Both the position numbers and the translations under genes were made by a program. Positions 1 to 5,927 of a DNA stretch of 9,450 nucleotides are shown in pieces (the stretch's first letter is position 1; the number at the start of each line of letters is the position of its first letter). This DNA is from Phycisphaerae bacterium (GTDB lineage: Bacteria; Planctomycetota; Phycisphaerae; Sedimentisphaerales; Anaerobacaceae). Location: the NCBI GenBank assembly GCA_030602845.1, contig JAUVYZ010000059.1, positions 1 through 9,450 of the forward strand, read 5' to 3'. The notes beneath the pieces are model-generated. The model ran no database searches. It was not told the DNA's origin and saw only the letters and a program-made list of their open reading frames with translations.

Positions 1-62
1 AGCTCCGAAGCCTGCGTGCGATGACTGACAATTATCACTTTTGCCATTTGAGCAATGGCCAT
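1..62 (-). CDS. V/A-type ATP synthase subunit I, N-terminal fragment
   Basis: The reading frame opens with ATG at 62 and runs off the left edge, giving about 20 residues (MAIAQMAKVIIVSHR followed by TQASE). This resembles the N-terminus of subunit I, the membrane stator (a-type) subunit of V/A-type ATPases, which couples ion flow through the membrane ring to the soluble motor. Only two bases separate it from the stop codon of the upstream gene, so the two are almost certainly cotranscribed and perhaps translationally coupled. A GAGAG stretch about 6 bases before the ATG, inside the end of the upstream gene, may serve as ribosome binding site. Assignment relies on the short N-terminal match together with the neighbouring stalk subunit; the membrane part lies outside the window. 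Confidence 0.7.
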   Translation of the reverse strand, partial: MAIAQMAKVIIVSHRTQASE

Positions 63-64
63 AG

Positions 65-370
65 TTAGTCTCTCAAGTAATCCGTTACCTTTGCTGCTGC
101 CGGCGCCATTCTATCGGCTGTTTTTTCGCGCAGTTGTTGACGCTGCTTTTCGGCTTGCGCTTTAAGCTTCTCAACTTCGGCAAGGCCTTGTGTTTGCGCT
201 GCGGCGACAGCGGCTTCAACAGTTTTTTCCCTTTGTTGTTCGGCCTCTTCTGATGCTTTAAGTCGGCTTGTCCGCCCCTTTTCGGCTTGTTGGGCTGCCT
301 GGGCTCTGGCCTGCTCGATAATTTCCTGGGCCTGTGCTTCGGCCTGCTTAATCCTTTTTATCAGTTCCAT
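65..370 (-). CDS. V/A-type ATPase peripheral stalk subunit G/H
   Basis: A 101-residue protein made almost wholly of charged and alanine-rich helix (Lys, Glu, Gln and Ala heptads from about residue 5 to 85), with no signal peptide and no membrane segment. Length and composition fit the G/H (NtpF/AhaH) subunit of bacterial and archaeal V/A-type ATPases, which pairs with subunit E to form the peripheral stalk holding the catalytic head against subunit I. It is the first gene of the transcription unit, and the next gene two bases downstream looks like subunit I, the usual order in V/A operons. The ATG at 370 is preceded by AGGGA (380-376) at a 5-base spacing. Coiled-coil proteins are easily confused with one another, so the neighbour is the strongest support. 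Confidence 0.8.
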   Translation of the reverse strand: MELIKRIKQAEAQAQEIIEQARAQAAQQAEKGRTSRLKASEEAEQQREKTVEAAVAAAQTQGLAEVEKLKAQAEKQRQQLREKTADRMAPAAAKVTDYLRD

Positions 371-390
371 TCGCGTCCCTGCAATTGATT

Positions 391-404
391 CCCGCGAAGC
401 GGGG
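391..404. repeat. GC-rich hairpin in the ATPase operon leader
   Basis: CCCGC-GAA-GCGGG is a perfect 5-bp stem with a 3-base loop, 10 bases upstream of the AGGGA ribosome binding site of the stalk subunit gene. Alternative pairing with the nearby GGGG/CCCC runs (minus strand 421-401) is possible. It could be a leader RNA structure, or a remnant of the GC-rich palindromes seen elsewhere in the window. Confidence 0.45.
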
Positions 405-437
405 TCCCGTCAAAACCCCATTTCAGATGGCTGATAG

Positions 438-467
438 ACTATATTATTATTCGGCAAATGACAACAA
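438..467 (-). promoter_or_regulatory. Candidate sigma70-type promoter for the V/A-ATPase operon
   Basis: On the minus strand TTGTTG (467-462) and TATAGT (443-438) are separated by 18 bases, which would start transcription near 431 and give a leader of about 60 bases containing the hairpin at 391-404. A competing reading is TTGTCA (464-459) with a 15-base spacer. The hexamers are moderate matches. The promoter overlaps the hairpin that may terminate mdh, so it is a plausible boundary between the two transcription units. Confidence 0.4.
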
Positions 468-476
468 ATAGCCGAA
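450..476. terminator. Weak terminator-like hairpin downstream of mdh
   Basis: TTCGGC (450-455) pairs with GCCGAA (471-476) around a 15-base loop. On the minus strand it follows the mdh stop codon by about 14 bases and is followed by an A/T-rich stretch instead of a clean T run. On the plus strand it is followed by eight T residues (481-488), but no plus-strand gene leads into it. It may end mdh transcription, with low certainty. Confidence 0.35.
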
Positions 477-489
477 GGAATTTTTTTTC

Positions 490-1422
490 TTATAAGAGTT
501 TGTCCACCTTTACGACGAGCTGTTTTACGTGAGTGAGTGATTTTTCGAACTGGGCCTGTTCAGACTCGTTCAAGTCAAGCTCGATGATTTTTTCGATGGC
601 ATTTTTGCCGAGGACTACGGGGACGCCGACAAAGTATCCGCCGGCATCATATTCGCTATCGCAATAGGCACAGCAGGACATTACGGTTTTCTTATCTTTC
701 AGGATTGCTTCGACCATTTTAACGGTGCCGGCAGCGGGGGCGTAATAGGCGCTGCAGCCAAGGAGATTTACTATTTCGATACCGCCTTTTCGGGTGCGCT
801 CGATTAGCTCGGCGATTTTGTCTTCATCGAGCAGCTCGGTTACGGGTATTCCGCTGACGGAGGTAAATCGGGGCAGAGGCACCATATCGTCGCCGTGGCC
901 GCCCATTAAGACGCACTTTATATCCTCTACGTTTACGCCAAGCTCAGATGCGAGGAAATAGCTAAAGCGTGCTGAGTCCAGGGCGCCGGCCATTCCCATT
1001 ATCTTGTTTTTGGTGAAGCCGGTAACTTTGGCGGCGGCATAAACCATTGCATCGAGCGGGTTGCAGACAACAATGATGATGCTCTCGGGGCAGTGCCTGG
1101 CTATCTGCTCGCTGACGTCTTTGACGATCTGGATGTTTTTTGTAAGCAGGTCGTCGCGGCTCATACCGGGGCCGCGAGGCACTCCGCTTGTTATGATGAC
1201 GATATTGCTGTCTGCGGTCTTTTCCCAGTCGCGGGTGCCGGAGATGACCGAATCGTAAAGCTGGATGGGGCCTGCGGCGGCGATATCAAGGGCTTTGCCT
1301 TCGGCGAGCCCTTCAATGATGTCAAGCAGGACGATATCGCCGAGCTGTTTTGTTGCAGCGATGTGGGCGGTTGTTGCACCGACTTTGCCGGCACCGACTA
1401 TTGTTATCTTGTCCCTTGCCAT
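490..1422 (-). CDS. mdh: Malate dehydrogenase, NAD-dependent (LDH-like type)
   Basis: A 310-residue cytoplasmic enzyme that interconverts malate and oxaloacetate with NAD in the TCA cycle. The N-terminal Rossmann motif is GAGKVGATT (residues 10-18), and Asp34 at the end of the second strand favours NAD over NADP. Substrate and catalytic residues are visible: Arg83 and Arg89 in the PRGPGMSRDDL loop (Arg83 is the malate rather than lactate specificity position), Asn121 in NPLDAM, Asp149 and Arg152 in MAGALDSARF, and His176 in GGHGDDMVPL. Length is normal for the family. ATG at 1422 is chosen because AAGGA lies 8 bases upstream and the protein then starts directly at the first Rossmann strand. 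An in-frame ATG at 1482 would add 20 basic residues and overlap the upstream gene. It lies 35 bases after the glycoside-hydrolase-like gene on the same strand, an unusual partner for a core enzyme. Confidence 0.95.
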   Translation of the reverse strand: MARDKITIVGAGKVGATTAHIAATKQLGDIVLLDIIEGLAEGKALDIAAAGPIQLYDSVISGTRDWEKTADSNIVIITSGVPRGPGMSRDDLLTKNIQIVKDVSEQIARHCPESIIIVVCNPLDAMVYAAAKVTGFTKNKIMGMAGALDSARFSYFLASELGVNVEDIKCVLMGGHGDDMVPLPRFTSVSGIPVTELLDEDKIAELIERTRKGGIEIVNLLGCSAYYAPAAGTVKMVEAILKDKKTVMSCCAYCDSEYDAGGYFVGVPVVLGKNAIEKIIELDLNESEQAQFEKSLTHVKQLVVKVDKLL

Positions 1423-1457
1423 TTGAGTTTCCTTAACGAAGCATCTCCGTTTCCTTA

Positions 1458-3926
1458 TCATTCTTTTGCGTCGATGCGCCATTCGAGGATTCCGGCGGAG
1501 AAGTTCGGCTGCAACTGGGCCTCAATTCGCAACGACTGTGTTTGGACGGTATCGAAGCTTACTTTATGGAATTTGTCCTTTTCCACACCATAGGCGCCGG
1601 CGTTGGGGACTTGCTTCCATTGGCCTGCGTTCCTGTACAGCAGCTGCCAGGACTTCGGAATGCGACAGCCTCCGCCGCCGGTGTCGTCGAACCAGTAAAC
1701 GTCGGCGCGGGAGACCTTCCGCGGCTGCTCGAAATCATACTGTACCCATTCCGTTGTGCCCTTGCGAGGCCACCAGGTGAAACGCGGAATGCTCTGGTCG
1801 TTCGAATTCTTAGGCAGCAGCTTGTCGCTGAGCGCTGCGACGGTGTCAGCCTCCCAGCAGTGCGATGCGGTGGTGGGCGATAGTTTCGGAGCTTCTTTCC
1901 ACTTGTGGGCGTCGGGGCCGATGCCAATTGTCGGAAACGCTGAAATCCGCAGGCGGGCACAGCCCATCGGGATAAGCGTTACGGTTTCGACCGGCTCGTC
2001 GGATTTGACGGGACTTTGCTTCAGCTTGCCAACTAAGCCGAGGTGGTCTTTTACCCATTCCGGAATCTTTTTGGCTTTGGTGCGCAGCTCGATGGGAGCG
2101 ACCTTAGCTTCAAAAGGCTGGTCGTCATCGGGCCAGGGATTTCGGACAAGCTCGAAAGATAAAGCGGGCTTTTTTTCATTTAGTATCAGCCCATAGTTCC
2201 AGGCGGTGGTGGGATGGATTTCCCAGGCGGGCCATTTGTCGGTGCCGCCGGCGCGGACGTACCTCTCGCCAATCTTCAACGAGTATGTTAGCGGCCCGCG
2301 GTTTACCGATACGCTGTTTTTATTTTTCGTCCACTTTGTGAACGTAATCTTCATCGGAAGAGTGAGGTTTACGTTGTCACCGTCGCTCCACTTGCGGTCA
2401 ATTATAACGTATGAGCGCGGGCGGGCTTTCACCGACACGGTTTTGCCGTTGATTTTCAGTTCGGGATTTTCACACCAGCCCGGCACACGCAGGTAAAGTG
2501 GGAACCGAACCGATTTAGCGGTTGCGACAATCAGTTGGATGTTCTCGTCGAAGGGGTAGCGTGTCTTTTCTACAATTGTAACCTCGGTGCCGTCGCCGAC
2601 CTTTGCTGTGACCTGGCAGGGTGCGTAGAGGACGGCGGCCAGGCCGTTGTCGGGTGTAGCCAGCCAGAGGTGTTGGGCATAATACGGCCAGCCGTGGCCG
2701 GTGTTGTGCTGGCAGCAGCGGTGACGGTGCGGGTCGAAGAGCAGCATCGGGCCGCGGTTTTGAAATCCCGGCGATTTGTTGTGGCGGTCGCACAGTATCA
2801 AATTAGGAGCAGTGAGGTAATGCAGCGCTTTCAAATCGGGCGTCATCGACACGGGCAGTGAGTTGAACGTTACCTCCTCACAACGGTCGGCCCACTTAAT
2901 GTCACCGGTGAATGTCAGCAGCATCTCATCCGAGAGCATCATCTCGACCATTGCGCAGGTTTCAGCGGCCTGTCGCGGGCCGATGTAGCCGGGTCGGGCG
3001 TTTTCGTCTGCGCCGAACATTCCGCCTGGCACCTGGCCGTAGATGCCCATTACGGTCTGGTAGTCGCGTTCAGTAGCTGCCAGGTGATTGGGGTCTTTCG
3101 ACTGCTGGTAGAACACGGCCGGGCCGCGGAAGCACTGGGCGATGTTCACAACGTGCCAACTGGCGACGCCGCCTGTCCAGTCGGCGGTGTTGCGGTGAAT
3201 TTTCTCGCCCAGATCCAGAAGCGACTTGTCGCCGGTACGATTGTAAAGCCAGTAAACGCTGGCGAGGTTGTCACTTGCCCGCTGGTTCTGCCAGAAAGGC
3301 TCAAGGAAATCTTCGTCCGGAATGGTCAGTTGCCAGCGGAAGTATTTGGTCATCAGTTCAAGGACTCGCTCATCGCCGGAATATTCATAGTAGGATTGCA
3401 GGACGTTGAGCATAATCATATTGGGCCATACGTCGGGCTTGCCGCCACGGATGCGCTTAAGGTTCGAGCGTGGCCCGAAGTATCCATCGTCCTGCTGGCC
3501 GGCTATCACCGGCTCTATCCACGTGCGGGCCTCGTCGATGATTCGCTTATCGCCCAGGACGTATCCCACGTCGCCGAAGCCTTTGAGCCAGTACGGCACC
3601 TCTTCCCAGGGGCTGTGCCCCTGGCCTTTCGTGCTTAGCCAGGCGTTGTCCTGCTTTTTGAGGAACCGGCTGATTTCGAGCAGGTGTCCGGTGAAGCCCT
3701 CGGCCTCAAGTTCGAGCTGTTTGCGGACCCAGCCCTGCGGTTTGATTGCACCTATCGGCAGCTTCATAAACGGGCTCGGCGTCAACGGTGGGCGGTTGGA
3801 CATGTAGAAGTCGTTCGTCGCCGTGGTGTCCGGCTGTTCAACAACGCGGACGCCCTCGTTGGCACTGCAGCCGAACCCCGCGATACACACAACCAACACC
3901 ACATTAAATAGTAGATACTTAAACAT
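1458..3926 (-). CDS. DUF1680/GH127-type (beta-L-arabinofuranosidase-like) lipoprotein with C-terminal discoidin-like domain
   Basis: An 822-residue exported protein. Residues 1-20 form a hydrophobic signal peptide ending near Cys20 (AGFGC), suggesting a lipoprotein, although the lipobox is not ideal. The central part (about 50-560) matches the GH127/DUF1680 fold, an alpha/alpha barrel followed by beta domains. In the characterised bifidobacterial enzyme HypBA1, a zinc ion is bound by one Glu and three Cys, one of them the nucleophile. Here Glu322 and Cys324 in the ETC motif and the pair Cys404-Cys405 in HRCCQHN fit that site, and Glu308 (GADENA) lies near where the acid/base residue is expected. 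Residues about 690-820 look like an F5/8 type C carbohydrate-binding module. Likely role: releasing L-arabinose or a similar sugar from plant or algal glycans at the cell surface; the substrate cannot be read from sequence. It has its own promoter upstream. Confidence 0.85.
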   Translation of the reverse strand: MFKYLLFNVVLVVCIAGFGCSANEGVRVVEQPDTTATNDFYMSNRPPLTPSPFMKLPIGAIKPQGWVRKQLELEAEGFTGHLLEISRFLKKQDNAWLSTKGQGHSPWEEVPYWLKGFGDVGYVLGDKRIIDEARTWIEPVIAGQQDDGYFGPRSNLKRIRGGKPDVWPNMIMLNVLQSYYEYSGDERVLELMTKYFRWQLTIPDEDFLEPFWQNQRASDNLASVYWLYNRTGDKSLLDLGEKIHRNTADWTGGVASWHVVNIAQCFRGPAVFYQQSKDPNHLAATERDYQTVMGIYGQVPGGMFGADENARPGYIGPRQAAETCAMVEMMLSDEMLLTFTGDIKWADRCEEVTFNSLPVSMTPDLKALHYLTAPNLILCDRHNKSPGFQNRGPMLLFDPHRHRCCQHNTGHGWPYYAQHLWLATPDNGLAAVLYAPCQVTAKVGDGTEVTIVEKTRYPFDENIQLIVATAKSVRFPLYLRVPGWCENPELKINGKTVSVKARPRSYVIIDRKWSDGDNVNLTLPMKITFTKWTKNKNSVSVNRGPLTYSLKIGERYVRAGGTDKWPAWEIHPTTAWNYGLILNEKKPALSFELVRNPWPDDDQPFEAKVAPIELRTKAKKIPEWVKDHLGLVGKLKQSPVKSDEPVETVTLIPMGCARLRISAFPTIGIGPDAHKWKEAPKLSPTTASHCWEADTVAALSDKLLPKNSNDQSIPRFTWWPRKGTTEWVQYDFEQPRKVSRADVYWFDDTGGGGCRIPKSWQLLYRNAGQWKQVPNAGAYGVEKDKFHKVSFDTVQTQSLRIEAQLQPNFSAGILEWRIDAKE

Positions 3927-3932
3927 CATCAT

Positions 3933-3938
3933 CTCCTT
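3933..3938 (-). promoter_or_regulatory. Ribosome binding site selecting the third of three tandem ATGs
   Basis: AAGGAG on the minus strand is followed at once by ATGATGATG. Only the third ATG (3926) has an ideal 6-base spacing, giving the start MFKYLLF, which leads straight into the signal peptide. A further in-frame ATG at 3968 has no such site and would put 14 polar residues ahead of the signal peptide. Confidence 0.75.
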
Positions 3939-4002
3939 CAAATTCAGATAATCAGAGGTTTTCCACATAAGGTCCTCAATCGAGCCATCAACAAACCGGC
4001 AT

Positions 4003-4024
4003 TTATCCTGATAACGGCGGATAA
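4003..4024. promoter_or_regulatory. Inverted repeat at the predicted transcription start (operator or leader hairpin)
   Basis: TTATCC (4003-4008) and GGATAA (4019-4024) form a perfect 6-bp inverted repeat around 10 bases, and an internal GATAA allows an alternative pairing with the left arm. It begins within a base or so of the predicted start of the GH127-type transcript, a position typical for a repressor operator or a leader hairpin. No regulator gene is nearby to name a binder. Confidence 0.35.
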
Positions 4025-4031
4025 CCTCTCA

Positions 4032-4060
4032 ATTATATGCAAAAGCCAACCTGTTGCTAA
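4032..4060 (-). promoter_or_regulatory. Promoter of the GH127-type lipoprotein gene
   Basis: On the minus strand TTAGCA (4060-4055) and a perfect TATAAT (4037-4032) are separated by 17 bases. Transcription would begin near 4025, leaving a leader of about 100 bases. It is the best promoter-like match in this spacer, and a short inverted repeat sits right at the predicted start. Confidence 0.6.
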
Positions 4061-4089
4061 TAAAAAATACGCATCGTCCATATCCTAAA

Positions 4090-4148
4090 CCCCACTTGGC
4101 GCAACCGGTTTTCCGAGCGAGGGTTATGCTGCCCGGTTTTGCGTGGGG
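4090..4148. repeat. 59-bp imperfect palindrome with CCCC/GGGG ends
   Basis: CCCCAC (4090-4095) pairs with GTGGGG (4143-4148), and AACCGG (4103-4108) pairs with CCGGTT (4133-4138) inside it; GC at 4100-4102 and 4141-4142 adds partial pairing. The 24-base loop shows no riboswitch motif that I recognise. It starts with TAAACCCC and is exactly 59 bp, as is the palindrome inserted in the metallohydrolase gene at 6410-6468. The interiors differ, so it is at most a distant relative. Another possibility is a structured small RNA or terminator. Confidence 0.5.
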
Positions 4149-4204
4149 ATTGAGGTTTTGTTTTGTGCGTTGCTAAATTCGCCTATGGCAAACTGCAATA
4201 AATC

Positions 4205-4242
4205 AGGTTCCCATTTTGCGATTTATTCCGAAATGGGGACCT
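4205..4242. repeat. 38-bp palindrome with 12-bp arms
   Basis: AGGTTCCCATTT (4205-4216) pairs with AAATGGGGACCT (4231-4242) through 12 positions, one being a G-T pair, around a 14-base loop. The arms differ from those of the CCCC/GGGG elements, so this is probably a second palindrome family. It is far from either neighbouring gene end and has no T tract that would make it a standard terminator. Confidence 0.55.
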
Positions 4243-4282
4243 CTTTTGAAGAATTGTGATTTTCAGGTAAAGCCAGGAAAAA

Positions 4283-4322
4283 AAGGGCGTAAGCCCCGAT
4301 TGAGTCGGGAGCGGCGTCCCTT
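4283..4322. repeat. 40-bp composite palindrome with nested hairpins
   Basis: AAGGGCG (4283-4289) pairs with CGTCCCTT (4315-4322) with one bulged T. Inside are two mutually exclusive hairpins: GGGC-GTAA-GCCC (4285-4296, a GNRA tetraloop in RNA) and CCCGA-TTGAG-TCGGG (4295-4309). The combination of several stems in 40 bases points to a structured repeat rather than chance. Function unknown. Confidence 0.5.
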
Positions 4323-4341
4323 CCGTCTAAAATTGGATTAG

Positions 4342-4385
4342 CCCCGCACCAAAACGGCGGGAGCCGAAGCTCTTTTGGTGCGGGG
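4342..4385. repeat. 44-bp palindrome with perfect 13-bp arms, just after the VCBS-like gene
   Basis: CCCCGCACCAAAA (4342-4354) is perfectly inverted at 4373-4385. The 18-base interior contains a second hairpin, GAGC-CGAA-GCTC (4361-4372), which on the minus strand becomes a C(TTCG)G tetraloop. It ends 5 bases after the stop codon of the gene at 4391-5581 and could act as its terminator, though the T tract that follows is poor. Ends and the GGAGCCGA core resemble the element at 6410-6468. Confidence 0.65.
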
Positions 4386-4390
4386 TTCAG

Positions 4391-5581
4391 CTATTCAACG
4401 CCTATCAGCCAGTTTGCAATAAACTCCCGCAAATCATCCAGGTCGACTTTCTCATCATCATTGGCGAGGTCAGCCCCACCGCATTCGCCGCAGTTGTTTT
4501 GCCGCCAATAAATAGCGAACGAGGCGAAATCTGCGAAGTTTACACGGCCGTCACCATCGAGGTCGCCAATTTCAGGTATGCCCTGGTACAGATGCACTTT
4601 GCCATCGCTTGCCCCGATGAGCACATCGGGGTAGGCATCTATCGGACCGAAGTAGCCGTCCCCTGTCCAGTAGCACACGAACGGCCTGGAGCGCGAGCTC
4701 GGAAGGTCAATCGGAACACCGTTGGATTCGACGAGCGAATAGCCTGAGAAGGTCGGGGCCGAATCTGTTCCAACGTTGCTGTAGAACAAAAGCTGGCCAT
4801 TGGTGTTGCCTACAAGAAGGTCTTTCTTACCATCGCCGTCCAAGTCAAGAATCACGGGGCTGGAACGCCCGTATGTGGGGGGCAGAGGCGGCACGACCAG
4901 GTCGGAACCATCCTCTTGAGCAAAGGTCCCTGAAGGCGGTGAGGTAAAAAAGACGGGGGGGACCGCACCACCGCAGCCGCAGTTGAGATAAATGTGTATC
5001 TTGCCATCGAGTCCTCCAACGACCAGGTCTGTCTTGTTGTCGTTGTTCCACTCCAGGAATGTGGGGGTCGCGCGCAGCCCCACATTGATGTCGCTTTCGG
5101 AGCCGGGCTGACCGACTTGGAGCAACGTTCCGCCATCGAAGTTCGGGTCGGTGTCGGTGCCGACGTTGAGGAAGATTTTGACGGTTCCATCGGCCTGACC
5201 CACAAGCAGGTCCTTGCGTGCGTCCGCATCCCAATAGACGACGCGAGGGAAGCAGCCCAGGCAGCCCGACGGTGGACAATAAAGATTGGCCCCGTTGGAC
5301 TGGGCATAAAAGTAATCCGAGAAGCTCGGGGCGGATTCCGCTCCGTCGTTCAGATACACACGCACATATCCACTTCCCGTACCGATGACGAGGTCTTTGA
5401 GGTTGTCGTTGTCCCAGTCCACGAAGGACGGCACCGAGTACGTGCCGACATCGATGTCAACGCCGTTGGCCTTGACAAGCTCTTCAGGCCCGAGATTAAG
5501 CAATGTACCATCACAAAATCCGTCGTTTGGGGTCATTATCAACACGGAAATTGCCAAGGTCATCAGCACTATACATTTCAT
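4391..5581 (-). CDS. Secreted FG-GAP/VCBS-repeat protein with C-terminal dockerin-like calcium loops
   Basis: A 396-residue protein with an N-terminal signal peptide (residues 1 to about 24, hydrophobic core IVLMTLAISVLIM). Five FG-GAP/VCBS-like repeats follow, each with a D/N-rich calcium loop, a hydrophobic DLLVG-type strand and a nearby G-x-(V/I)-(H/K)-(I/V) strand: about 52-78, 113-139, 174-200, 243-269 and 302-333. They probably form beta-propeller blades. The C-terminus has two dockerin-like EF loops, GDLDGDGRVNFADF (339-352) and a degenerate one (ADLANDDEKVD, 370-380), separated by CGECGG. This arrangement is common in exported proteins of Phycisphaerae and probably serves for attachment or sorting, since no cohesin partner is evident here. 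GAGGG (5592-5588) lies 6 bases before the ATG. No catalytic residues are visible; a binding or structural role is inferred. Confidence 0.85.
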   Translation of the reverse strand: MKCIVLMTLAISVLIMTPNDGFCDGTLLNLGPEELVKANGVDIDVGTYSVPSFVDWDNDNLKDLVIGTGSGYVRVYLNDGAESAPSFSDYFYAQSNGANLYCPPSGCLGCFPRVVYWDADARKDLLVGQADGTVKIFLNVGTDTDPNFDGGTLLQVGQPGSESDINVGLRATPTFLEWNNDNKTDLVVGGLDGKIHIYLNCGCGGAVPPVFFTSPPSGTFAQEDGSDLVVPPLPPTYGRSSPVILDLDGDGKKDLLVGNTNGQLLFYSNVGTDSAPTFSGYSLVESNGVPIDLPSSRSRPFVCYWTGDGYFGPIDAYPDVLIGASDGKVHLYQGIPEIGDLDGDGRVNFADFASFAIYWRQNNCGECGGADLANDDEKVDLDDLREFIANWLIGVE

Positions 5582-5626
5582 CTTACACCCTCATTTGTGG
5601 AAACAGGCAAAAAACAGTATGGATAA

Positions 5627-5638
5627 AAAACCGGTTTT
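5627..5638. promoter_or_regulatory. Perfect 12-bp palindrome upstream of the secreted repeat protein
   Basis: AAAACCGGTTTT is a perfect palindrome 46 bases upstream of the minus-strand start codon at 5581. Its symmetry and position would suit a dimeric regulator, but a 12-bp palindrome with A/T flanks can also arise by chance. Confidence 0.3.
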
Positions 5639-5864
5639 ACCGTTAGCAGCCTGGCAGGAAACAAATGGACATTTCCTCACCACCGTCCTTGAATAAATAG
5701 CATTGTATCTGATTGAGAGGAAAACGTCAAGTGAAATTGCGGCACTTTTGGAAAACGCGAGTGTGTCACCTGCTGCATTACCGTTTTATCGGCCATTCCC
5801 AAGCCTGCAAGGAACCGGCAGTTTGTCCTTCGTACGGGAACAACCTATATTTTGCTCCAAGGAG

Positions 5865-5894
5865 TTGCTTTCCTGGTACTTTAGCGGCTATAAT
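5865..5894 (+). promoter_or_regulatory. Promoter of the metallohydrolase / zinc-ribbon unit
   Basis: A perfect TATAAT (5889-5894) lies 18 bases after TTGCTT (5865-5870), placing the start near 5901 and leaving a leader of about 27 bases before the ATG at 5928. The -35 box is a partial match; the -10 box and its placement are good. Confidence 0.55.
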
Positions 5895-5927
5895 TGCTAT
5901 CGCATATAACATAAAGAGCGATACGAA

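Larger units (their letters stand above)
5582..5927. other. Divergent intergenic spacer
   Basis: These 346 bases separate the divergent secreted repeat protein and the metallohydrolase. I see the ribosome binding site of the minus-strand gene (5588-5592), a 12-bp palindrome (5627-5638) and a plus-strand promoter (5865-5894). No clear promoter for the minus-strand gene and no RNA gene were found. Two overlapping plus-strand frames of about 70 codons (from 5703 and 5713) lack good start signals and recognisable features. Confidence 0.5.

Noticed and set aside
1423..1482. 20-residue N-terminal extension of malate dehydrogenase from ATG 1482
   Set aside because: It would overlap the upstream gene and add a basic stretch not expected before the Rossmann strand, while ATG 1422 has a well-placed ribosome binding site.
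1093..1593. 166-codon plus-strand frame opposite mdh
   Set aside because: It is antisense to a well-supported malate dehydrogenase and the start of its reading matches no known protein; it follows from the codon pattern of the real gene.
3084..3638. 184-codon plus-strand frame opposite the GH127-type gene
   Set aside because: Antisense to conserved catalytic-domain sequence, with no ribosome binding site or family resemblance.
4090..4148. Riboswitch or cyclic-di-GMP aptamer
   Set aside because: The structure is a long simple hairpin, and the conserved loop motifs of the aptamers I know were not found. It is also more than 160 bases from the start codon at 3926 and upstream of the best promoter.
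4342..4385. A purely classical intrinsic terminator
   Set aside because: The stem is strong, but after it the minus strand reads CTAATCCAATTTT with no immediate T run, and ends plus core resemble the element at 6410-6468, so a repeat is the better primary call; it may still stop transcription.
4994..5626. 210-codon plus-strand frame opposite the secreted repeat protein
   Set aside because: The complementary strand encodes clear repeated VCBS-like units, whose regular codons keep this frame open.
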